This document shows, piece after piece, positions 6,935-14,216 of a stretch of DNA of 64,000 nucleotides. A program made the translations under genes and the position numbers. Each line of letters begins with the position of its first letter. The stretch's first letter is position 1. The notes beneath the pieces are model-generated. The model was given only the letters and a program-made list of their open reading frames with translations. It did not search any database and was not told the DNA's origin. Source of the stretch: Micromonospora zingiberis (GTDB taxonomy: Bacteria; Actinomycetota; Actinomycetes; Mycobacteriales; Micromonosporaceae); contig NZ_SJJR01000019.1 of NCBI RefSeq assembly GCF_004331455.1, positions 55,501 to 119,500 on the forward strand. Direction: 5' to 3'.

Positions 6935-8959
6935 ATGAGTCGACCCGCCGTGCTGCGGCGGCCGGTCCTGCTCCCCGCCGCCACGATCCTCGTCGCGGCC
7001 GGGATCGGGGCGGTGCTGCTGCGCTGGGGTGGGGGCAGCACGCCACCGACCCCGCCCGGGCTGCCCGAGCCGGACCGCACCGCCGCGTGGCTGCTGCCGG
7101 CCGCCCGGCTCGGCATGCAGCTCGGTGCGGTGAGCACCGTCGGTCTGCTGCTGGCCGCCACCATGCTGTCCCCGCGCGACGACGGCGGCCGACTCTCCGT
7201 GCTGGGCTACCGCCGGCTGCGCGCCGCGGCGTTGACCGCCGCGCTGTGGTCGGTGGCATCGGCGCTCGCGGTCTGCTGGACGCTTGTCGACCTGTTCGGG
7301 CTGCCCGCCTCGCAGGTGCTCTCGCTCCGCGCCGTGCTGAACTTCGTGGACACCATCCCGTTGGGGCAGGCGCTGGCGCTCAACGGCGCACTTGCGCTGC
7401 TCACCGCAGTGATCGCGGCGCGCAGCCTGCGTCCCGCCTGGGGGGTGCTGGCGCTGCTGACCGCGCTGGCGGCGGTGCTGCCGCCGATCTTCACGGGGCA
7501 CGCCGCGTCGGCCAGCAACCATCAGGTGGCGGTCTCCGGCCTGCTGTTGCATGTCGTACCGACCACGCTGTGGGCCGGGGGCCTGCTCGCGCTGGCGGTC
7601 ACCGCCCGGGGCAGCACCGCCGACCTGGCCGTCGCCGTACGCCGGTTCTCGCCGCTGGCCCTGGCCTGCCTGGTCGCCGTCGGCGCGTCCGGGCTGGTGT
7701 CGGCGGGCGTCCGGCTGACCGGCCCGGCCGATGTGACCGGCACCCGGTACGGGCAGTTGCTGCTGGTCAAGATCGCCGTACTGGTCGCCATCGCGGTCGT
7801 CGGGCTCGTGCACCGCCGCCGGGCGATCCCCGCGCTCATGGCCGGCCAGCGACGCCCGTTCCTGCGGGTCGCGGTCGTGGAGACGCTGCTGTTCGGCGCC
7901 GCGGTGGGCGCCGCGGTGGCGCTGTCGCGTACGCCCGCCCCGCTCGGCTCGGCCGAGGAGGACCCGGCCACCGCGCTGCTCGGGTTCCCGATGCCCCCGC
8001 CGCTGAGCGTCGAGACGGTGGCCCGGCTCTGGCTGCCCGAGCCGCTGACCATCGCGGCTGCGCTGGCCGCCGCCGGTCTCTACGTCGCCGGGGTGTGGCG
8101 GCTGCACCGTCGCGGTGACGCCTGGCCGGCGGCGCGTACCGCGCTGTGGCTGGCCGGCTGCGCGGTGATCATCATCGCCACCTCCAGCGGCCTGGCCCGC
8201 TACGGGCCGGTGCTGTTCTCCGTACACATGGTGCAGCACCTGCTGCTGATGATGGTCGCGCCGATCCTGCTCGTCCTCGCCGGGCCGGTCACCCTCGCGC
8301 TGCGGGCCCTGCGACCCTCGACCGACCCCCGCTGGCCCGGCCCCCGCGAATGGCTACAGGCGGCCCTGCACTCCCGGGTGTCCGGGGTGGTGACCCACCC
8401 CGTCGTGGCGCTCGTCCTCTACGTGGCCAGCCTGTACGTGCTCTACTTCACCGGCCTCTACGAACTGGCGGTCCGCTCGCACGCCGCCCACCTGGCCATG
8501 GTCGCCCACTTCCTCGGCGTCGGGTACCTCTTCTTCTGGACCGTCATCGGCATCGACCCGACCCCGCGTCGGGTCCCGCATCCGCTGAAGATGGTCCTGG
8601 TCCTGATCAGCATGGTGCTGCACGCCTTCCTCGGGGTCGCGCTCATGCAGTCCGCCACCGTGCTGGCCGCCGACTGGTGGCTGGCGCTGGGCCGCCCGTG
8701 GGGCCCGACCCCGCTGGAGGACCAGTGGGCCGCAGGCGGTATCGCCTGGTCCTTCGGCGAGTTGCCGACCGTGATCGTGATGGGTGCCCTGATGTACCAG
8801 TGGGTCAAGGCCGACCAGCGCGAGGCCCGCCGCCGCGACCGGGCCGCCGACCGGGCCGAGGCCGAGGGGCGCGAGGATCCCGAACTCGCCGCGTACAACC
8901 GGATGCTCGCCGAACTGGCCGAACGGGATCGCCGGGTACGCGGGCTTTCAGGAAGCTGA
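6935..8959 (+). CDS. CopD - CtaG fusion membrane protein (copper handling)
   Basis: A 674-residue integral membrane protein with two modules. The first half (about 1-340) resembles CopD-type copper-resistance proteins, with 'FTGHAASASNHQVAVS' and 'LLLHVVPTTLWAGGLLAL' supplying the conserved His residues. The second half (about 370-650) matches the caa3-type CtaG family: 'YGPVLFSVHMVQHLLLMM' and 'YLFFWTVIGIDPTPRRVPHP'. CopD imports copper and CtaG-like proteins serve cytochrome oxidase assembly, so the fusion may route copper toward the oxidase. ATG 6935 was preferred as the first start where membrane-protein sequence begins; upstream codons look non-coding. It sits between a metal exporter and a thiol-redox pair. 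Confidence 0.85.
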   Translation: MSRPAVLRRPVLLPAATILVAAGIGAVLLRWGGGSTPPTPPGLPEPDRTAAWLLPAARLGMQLGAVSTVGLLLAATMLSPRDDGGRLSVLGYRRLRAAALTAALWSVASALAVCWTLVDLFGLPASQVLSLRAVLNFVDTIPLGQALALNGALALLTAVIAARSLRPAWGVLALLTALAAVLPPIFTGHAASASNHQVAVSGLLLHVVPTTLWAGGLLALAVTARGSTADLAVAVRRFSPLALACLVAVGASGLVSAGVRLTGPADVTGTRYGQLLLVKIAVLVAIAVVGLVHRRRAIPALMAGQRRPFLRVAVVETLLFGAAVGAAVALSRTPAPLGSAEEDPATALLGFPMPPPLSVETVARLWLPEPLTIAAALAAAGLYVAGVWRLHRRGDAWPAARTALWLAGCAVIIIATSSGLARYGPVLFSVHMVQHLLLMMVAPILLVLAGPVTLALRALRPSTDPRWPGPREWLQAALHSRVSGVVTHPVVALVLYVASLYVLYFTGLYELAVRSHAAHLAMVAHFLGVGYLFFWTVIGIDPTPRRVPHPLKMVLVLISMVLHAFLGVALMQSATVLAADWWLALGRPWGPTPLEDQWAAGGIAWSFGELPTVIVMGALMYQWVKADQREARRRDRAADRAEAEGREDPELAAYNRMLAELAERDRRVRGLSGS

Positions 8960-9009
8960 CAGGAATTCCGGACAGCATTGGCGTACCCACACGGAAGGTT
9001 GGCACCGGC

Positions 9010-9672
9010 ATGACGAGGAACACCCGACTGACGTTGGCGATGATCCTGGTGGTGATCCTCGCCATGATCGGTCTGATCACCGTCAACCGGAACACCGCCC
9101 AGCCGGTGGCGAGCGACAGCGGGGGCCAGGTCGACCCGGCGGTGCTGGTCCGCGCCGACAGTCACCGGCTCAGCACGGCGACCGACGGCAAGGTCACCCT
9201 GGTGGAGTTCCTCGACTTCGAGTGCGAGGCATGCGGCGCCGTCTACCCGTCGATCAAGGAGATCCTGGACACCTACCAGGACCGGATCACCTTCGTGGTG
9301 CGCTACTTCCCGATCCCCAGCCACCCCAACGCCGAACTCGCCGCCCGCGCCGCGCAGGCCGCCGCCAACCAGGACCGGTTCGCCGAGATGTACACCGTGC
9401 TGTTCGAGAACCAGTCGCAGTGGGGTCACCAGAGCACCCCACAGACCGAGAAGTTCGTCGGGTACGCGCGTGAGCTGGGCCTGGACGTGGACCGCTTCCA
9501 GCAGGACCTGGACGCCCCGGCCACCGCCCAACGGGTGGCCAGCGAACGGGCCGACGGCGAGACCGCCGGGGTGCGGGGCACTCCGACGTTCTTCCTCAAC
9601 GGCCGGCAGTTGACCGAGATCCGTACCCAGGCGGACATGATCGCCGCCATCGACGCCGCGCTCGCCCAGTGA
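9010..9672 (+). CDS. DsbA-like membrane-anchored thiol:disulfide oxidoreductase
   Basis: A 220-residue protein with an N-terminal membrane anchor (about 8-26) and an extracytoplasmic thioredoxin-fold domain. The redox centre is Cys72-Glu-Ala-Cys75 in 'FLDFECEACGAVYP'. An all-helical insertion follows, and the cis-Pro loop is 'VRGTPTFFLNGRQL'. DsbA-type proteins insert disulfides into exported proteins. The next gene overlaps its stop by four bases (GTGA) and encodes a VKOR-like quinone reductase, the expected reoxidising partner. A GGAAGG lies about ten bases before the ATG. It could also serve oxidase copper-site maturation, given the CtaG neighbour. Confidence 0.9.
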   Translation: MTRNTRLTLAMILVVILAMIGLITVNRNTAQPVASDSGGQVDPAVLVRADSHRLSTATDGKVTLVEFLDFECEACGAVYPSIKEILDTYQDRITFVVRYFPIPSHPNAELAARAAQAAANQDRFAEMYTVLFENQSQWGHQSTPQTEKFVGYARELGLDVDRFQQDLDAPATAQRVASERADGETAGVRGTPTFFLNGRQLTEIRTQADMIAAIDAALAQ

Positions 9673-10295
9673 CCACCAGCGTCGCCCCGCGCCCGGACGC
9701 GGCGGCGTCGCACGTCGGCTTCGTCGCCCGGGTCACCGCCTGGGTGCTGGCCGTCGGCGGCGGCATTGGTCTACTCGCCGCGGGCACCCTCACCGTCGAG
9801 AAGATCAACCTGTTGGCCGACGCCGACTACGTGCCGACGTGCAGCATCAACCCGATCCTGTCCTGCGGTTCGGTGATGACCACGCCGCAGGCCGCCGCCT
9901 TCGGCATCCCCAACCCGCTGCTCGGCATCGCCGGCTTCGCGGTGGTCACCACCCTCGGCGTCCTGCTGCTCGCCCGGGTGCCGCTGCCCCGCTGGTGCTG
10001 GCTCGGCCTCCAGGCCGGAGCCACCTTCGGCGTGGTCTTCGTGCACTGGCTCATCTACCAGAGCCTGTACGTGATCTCGGCGCTGTGCCCGTACTGCATG
10101 GTGGTCTGGGTCGTCACCATCGCGATCTTCCTCTACACCACCCTGCGTAACCTCGGCGCGGTCGCGCCGTCGTCCCCGCTGGCCCGGCTGTCCGGTCTGG
10201 CCAGCTACCACAGCCTCATCCTGGTCGCCTGGTACGTGGTGATCATGCTGGCCATCCTGGTCCGCTTCTGGGACTACTGGTCCACGCTCTGGTGA
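9669..10295 (+). CDS. vitamin K epoxide reductase (VKOR) family protein
   Basis: A 208-residue membrane protein with five hydrophobic segments. The loop cysteines (Cys58 and Cys66 in 'VPTCSINPILSCGSVM') and the active-site Cys140-Pro-Tyr-Cys143 are all present. Bacterial VKOR homologues pass electrons from DsbA-like proteins to quinone, replacing DsbB. The GTG start overlaps the stop of the DsbA-like gene, so translation is coupled and the two very likely form one disulfide-forming relay. 'IPNPLLGIAGF' after the first Cys pair is typical for actinobacterial members. Confidence 0.9.
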   Translation: MTTSVAPRPDAAASHVGFVARVTAWVLAVGGGIGLLAAGTLTVEKINLLADADYVPTCSINPILSCGSVMTTPQAAAFGIPNPLLGIAGFAVVTTLGVLLLARVPLPRWCWLGLQAGATFGVVFVHWLIYQSLYVISALCPYCMVVWVVTIAIFLYTTLRNLGAVAPSSPLARLSGLASYHSLILVAWYVVIMLAILVRFWDYWSTLW

Positions 10296-10367
10296 GCCGA
10301 GTCGTCGGCGGCAGGTGTGCCGCTACGGCGGATCCCGGGCCGGGTCCGACGTCTCTAGCCTGTCCCC

Positions 10368-10856
10368 ATGGGACGGTCGCGCCGGCTGACATCGTGCCTG
10401 CTGGTGATGGCGGCTCTGCTCGCCGGTTGCACCGACGATTCCGAGGCCGGGCGGGGTTTTCTCGAAGTCGCCGCGTTACGTGATCCGCTGATGCCCGGGC
10501 ACTTCACGGCGGAACCGGTGCTGCTGTCGGGTCAGCTCACCCTGCGACCGAACGGCTGCGTCAACGTCGTACTCGACGGGGTGGAACGGGTGCCGCTCTG
10601 GCCGACCGGCTCGAACGTCGCCCCGGACCCCGACAACCTCAACGGCTATGTCGTCACGCTGCCGGGCGGCACCACGCTGGCCGTGGACAGCACCTCGGGC
10701 GACCACTTCGCCGCGCAGGGCATCATCGACGATCACCCCGGCCCGTACGAGGTGGAGCCGGGCCTGCCGACGCAGGTCGGGCTGCTTGTCGACTACTGCG
10801 GTGCCGAGGCCCGCCCGGTCGCCTTTCCGGACGCCACCAGCTTCACCGTCGGCTGA
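10368..10856 (+). CDS. putative lipoprotein of unknown function
   Basis: A 162-residue protein with a lipoprotein signal: a basic start, a hydrophobic run and the lipobox LLAGC (Cys at about residue 21). The mature part has two further Cys (in 'RPNGCVNVVLDG' and 'LVDYCGAEARP') that could form a disulfide, and short beta-rich stretches. No named family was recognised. It follows the DsbA/VKOR pair by 72 bases. Its last 14 bases overlap the 3' end of the convergent mgtA gene. Confidence 0.7.
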   Translation: MGRSRRLTSCLLVMAALLAGCTDDSEAGRGFLEVAALRDPLMPGHFTAEPVLLSGQLTLRPNGCVNVVLDGVERVPLWPTGSNVAPDPDNLNGYVVTLPGGTTLAVDSTSGDHFAAQGIIDDHPGPYEVEPGLPTQVGLLVDYCGAEARPVAFPDATSFTVG

Positions 10857-13401
10857 GCTGGCGCGGCGCGGCGGTGGTCAACTGATCGGGCGGCACCCAC
10901 CGCTTGACCAACTCGTTGGCGGCCACGTAGGCGAGGGTGAGCGCGACGAGGGTGGCCAGCACCGGCAGCGGCGGCCGGCCGAGCCCGAGCGGCCCGGCCA
11001 GCGGGCTGAACGGCAGCGCGACGGTGACCACGATGAGCAACGCACCGGTGGTGAGCAGCGGCGTGGACGGCCGGCTGCGCAGGAAGGTCCGGTTGGTACG
11101 CAGCACCATCAGCACGATGATCTCGGTGGCGGTGAACTGGATGAACCAGGCGGACCGGAAGACATCGGTGGGCGTGTGCCACCACCAGTGCAGCAGGGCG
11201 AGCGCGCCAAGGTCGACGGCGATGCTGATCGAGCCGTACACCAGCATGAACCGGCGGATGGCCCGCACGTCGACGGTACGCGGACCCTGCACCTGCTCCG
11301 GGTCGGTGTGGTCGGTGGAGATGGTGGTGTACGGGATGTCGGAGAGGAAGTTCAGCAGCAGCACCTGACGGGGCAGCAGCGGCAGGAACGGCAGCAGCAA
11401 CGTGGCCACGCTCATGCTGACCACGTTGCCGAACGAGGCGCTGGTGTTCACCCGGATGTACTTGAGGGTGTTGGTGAAGGTGCGCCGGCCGAGCCGTACG
11501 CCGTCGGCGACCACGTCGAGGTCCTTCTCCAGCAGCACGATCGCGGCGGCCTGCTTGGCGACGTCGACGGCGGTGTCGACGGACATGCCCACGTCGGCGG
11601 CGTGCAGGGCGGGTGCGTCGTTGATGCCGTCGCCGATGAACCCGACGACGGCGCCCCGGGACCGCAGCGCGACCAGCACCCGCTCCTTCTGTACCGGGTC
11701 GACCTCGGCGAACACGTTGGTGCCGGCGACCCGGTCGGGTAGGTCCGCGTCGGAACAGGACGCGATGTCGGCACCGAGCATCGGCTCACCGGTGAGGCCG
11801 ACCGTCGCGGCGATGTGCGCGGCGGCATGCCGGTTGTCCCCGGTGATCAGCCGGACCGAGATGCCCATGGTGCTGAGCCGGTCGATGGCTTCGGCGGCCT
11901 GCGGCTTGGCGGGATCCTGGAAGGCGAGCAGGCCGACGAGGGTCATCTCCCGTTCGTCCTCCGGCGTGGCGGTACGCGCTGCCGGCAGGACCCGTACGGC
12001 CACCCCGAGCACCCGGTGCCCCTCGGCGCTCAGCTCGGCGAACCGCTGTTCGACCCGGTCGCGGACCGTGCCGAGCGGCACGACGCCGGCACCGGTCCGG
12101 GCCGTCGTGCAGCCGCGTAACACCGCGGCGAGTGATCCCTTGGTGATCAGGGTGGCCGTGCCGGCCTCGTCGACCAGCAACGACAGCCGTTGCCGGCTGA
12201 AGTCGTACGGCACCTCGGCGATCCGGAGAGCGGGATCGATCGGCGGTTGCCCGGACATGATCGCGCTGTCCATCGGGTTGGCGAAGCCGCGTTGCAGCCC
12301 GGCGTTGAGCCTGGCCAGGCGGGTCACCTCACGGTCCGGCCCGCCGTCGACGCCGAAGCTGGCGGTCAGCGTCACGTTGCCGGCGGTGAGGGTGCCGGTC
12401 TTGTCGGTCAGCAGCACCGTCATGGCACCGAAGTCCTCGATGGCTTCCAGACGTTTGACGATGACCCGGTGCGCGGCCATCGCCCGGGCGCCGGCGGAGA
12501 GGCTGACCGCGACGATGGCCGGCAGCATCTGCGGGGTCACGCCGACGGCCAGCGCCACGGAGAACAGCAGCGAGTCGATGACCGGCCGACCCATCAGCAG
12601 GTTCGCCACGCCGATGCCGACGAGCAGCACGACCATGATCCGGACCAGCAACAACCCGAAGCGGGTCAGGCCGCGCTGGAAGCCGGTGGCGGCGGGCCGG
12701 TCGGTGACCCGGACGGCCACCTCGGCGAACGCGGTGTCCCGGCCGGTTCGCATGGCCACCGCCCGCCCGGTGCCGCTGACCACGTGCGTACCCATCCACA
12801 GGGCGTTGGTCCGACCGGCGAGGTCCGCCTCCACGGGCGTCGGCTGCGGACTCTTCTCCACCGGCAGCGACTCTCCGGTCAGCGCCGCCTGGTCGACCTG
12901 AAGTCGCTCGGCGTCGACCAGCCGGCAGTCGGCGGGCACCACGTCACCGGCGTGCAACACCACCAGGTCGCCGGGCACCACCTCCTCGACGGGTACGGCA
13001 ACCTCCCGGCCGTCGCGGAGCACCTCGGCGCAGACCCGTACCCGTGCCTGTAGTGCGTCGACAGCGCGCCCGGCGGCGTGTTCCTGCCAGTAGCCCAGCC
13101 CGCCGCTGGCGGCGACGATAGCCAGGATGATGGCGCCGTCGATGACGTCGCCGACGATCATCGACAGCACCGTCGCGGTGATCAGGATCAGCATGATGGG
13201 GCTGGTGAACTGGCCCAGCAGCAGCCGCCAGCCGTGGCGGCGGGCCACGGTGACCCGGTTCGGTCCGTGCTCGGCCAGCAACCGGGCGGCCCGGTCGGCG
13301 GTGAGTCCCTGGGCGGGTGCGCCGATCGCGGCCAGTGCCTCGGGCAGTTGACCGGCCCAGAACGCGCTGGTGCGGCCGCGCGGCCCGTCTCCTCGCCCCA
13401 C
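10843..13401 (-). CDS. mgtA: magnesium-translocating P-type ATPase (P3B)
   Basis: An 852-residue P-type ATPase. Landmarks in order: an N-terminal 'LTADRAARLLAEHGPNRV', the actuator motif TGES ('QAALTGESLPVEK'), the membrane motif 'VALAVGVTPQMLPAIVAV' typical of MgtA/MgtB, the phosphorylation site DKTGT ('VLLTDKTGTLTAGNVTL'), and the hinge 'VVGFIGDGINDAPALHAADV'. C-terminal membrane helices follow ('LLNFLSDIPYTTISTD'). Such pumps import magnesium when it is scarce. The exact start is uncertain: GTG 13401 has GGAGG four bases upstream, and GTG 13428 is an alternative; longer frames run into the upstream dedA gene. It lies 47 bases downstream of dedA on the same strand and ends overlapping the convergent lipoprotein gene. 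Confidence 0.93.
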   Translation of the reverse strand: MGRGDGPRGRTSAFWAGQLPEALAAIGAPAQGLTADRAARLLAEHGPNRVTVARRHGWRLLLGQFTSPIMLILITATVLSMIVGDVIDGAIILAIVAASGGLGYWQEHAAGRAVDALQARVRVCAEVLRDGREVAVPVEEVVPGDLVVLHAGDVVPADCRLVDAERLQVDQAALTGESLPVEKSPQPTPVEADLAGRTNALWMGTHVVSGTGRAVAMRTGRDTAFAEVAVRVTDRPAATGFQRGLTRFGLLLVRIMVVLLVGIGVANLLMGRPVIDSLLFSVALAVGVTPQMLPAIVAVSLSAGARAMAAHRVIVKRLEAIEDFGAMTVLLTDKTGTLTAGNVTLTASFGVDGGPDREVTRLARLNAGLQRGFANPMDSAIMSGQPPIDPALRIAEVPYDFSRQRLSLLVDEAGTATLITKGSLAAVLRGCTTARTGAGVVPLGTVRDRVEQRFAELSAEGHRVLGVAVRVLPAARTATPEDEREMTLVGLLAFQDPAKPQAAEAIDRLSTMGISVRLITGDNRHAAAHIAATVGLTGEPMLGADIASCSDADLPDRVAGTNVFAEVDPVQKERVLVALRSRGAVVGFIGDGINDAPALHAADVGMSVDTAVDVAKQAAAIVLLEKDLDVVADGVRLGRRTFTNTLKYIRVNTSASFGNVVSMSVATLLLPFLPLLPRQVLLLNFLSDIPYTTISTDHTDPEQVQGPRTVDVRAIRRFMLVYGSISIAVDLGALALLHWWWHTPTDVFRSAWFIQFTATEIIVLMVLRTNRTFLRSRPSTPLLTTGALLIVVTVALPFSPLAGPLGLGRPPLPVLATLVALTLAYVAANELVKRWVPPDQLTTAAPRQLSRR

Positions 13402-13448
13402 CCGACCTCCGCAGCCTCGCCGCGACACCGGTACGCCCCGAGCTGACG

Positions 13449-14090
13449 CTACCGACCCCGGGTCGCCCGGCGCGGCCGGTTGCCGGCATCGGTCCGCCGA
13501 CGGTGCCGCCAGAAGGTCAGCACGGCCACCACCGCGATCACGGCGAGCAGCGCATAGGTGCCGATGCCCAGTTCCCGCTCCAGGTAGCGGTAGGAGGCCG
13601 CGCCGAGATAGCCCAGCAGCGACACCGCCGTCGCCCAGAGCAGCCCGCCGGTGACGTTCGCCCACCCGAAGGTGGGCCGCGGCATGCCGCTGGCACCAGC
13701 GACCAGCGGCACCAGCACCCGCAGCACCGCCACCCATCGGCCGGTCACCACCGCCACCGCGCCCCGGCTGGCCACCAGGCGCCGGGCCCGCTCCAGGTCG
13801 AGGTGGCGGCGGGCCACCGCCGGCGCGCGGGCCAGCACCCCCGGCCCGTAGCGCCGACCCACCAGGTAGCCGACCTGGTCGCCGAGGCATGCCCCGGCCA
13901 CCGCGGCGACGATCACCGCCCACAGCGGCAGCCCGCCGAGGTGTGCCACCACCCCGCCTACCAGCACGGCCGTCTCGCCGGGTATGAACAACCCCAGCAG
14001 CGTCGAGGACTCCAGGGCGGGCAGCAGGAAGACCAGGGTCAGTACGACCACCGGTGGCAGCGCGGCGATCCCGGTCAGTAGCCGGTCCAT
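13449..14090 (-). CDS. DedA family membrane protein
   Basis: A 213-residue polytopic protein of the DedA/SNARE-associated family. Characteristic segments are 'LLGLFIPGETAVLVGGVV' (with the conserved acidic residue), 'GACLGDQVGYLVGRRYG' and 'VTGRWVAVLRVLVPLVAG', which holds the conserved Arg residues. DedA proteins act as proton-coupled lipid carrier or flippase proteins (undecaprenyl phosphate recycling is established for some). The C-terminus is highly basic. It is divergent from the PAP2-kinase-flippase gene, which also handles lipids, with a 126-bp shared upstream region, and may be co-transcribed with mgtA. Confidence 0.88.
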   Translation of the reverse strand: MDRLLTGIAALPPVVVLTLVFLLPALESSTLLGLFIPGETAVLVGGVVAHLGGLPLWAVIVAAVAGACLGDQVGYLVGRRYGPGVLARAPAVARRHLDLERARRLVASRGAVAVVTGRWVAVLRVLVPLVAGASGMPRPTFGWANVTGGLLWATAVSLLGYLGAASYRYLERELGIGTYALLAVIAVVAVLTFWRHRRRTDAGNRPRRATRGR

Positions 14091-14216
14091 CTGCTGATTC
14101 TGGCTCCTGCCGGCGTCGGGCCGGGCGAACGAACCAGGAAAACCGTCAGGTGGCGGCGGGCCAGCCCGTAGGGTTCGAACCGACAGCAGGTCCACAGACG
14201 CCCAGGGACTAGGACC

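Noticed and set aside
6455..8239. 594-residue minus-strand frame opposite the CopD-CtaG gene
   Set aside because: Low-complexity Arg/Gln/Gly sequence without motifs, lying exactly opposite a well-supported membrane protein.
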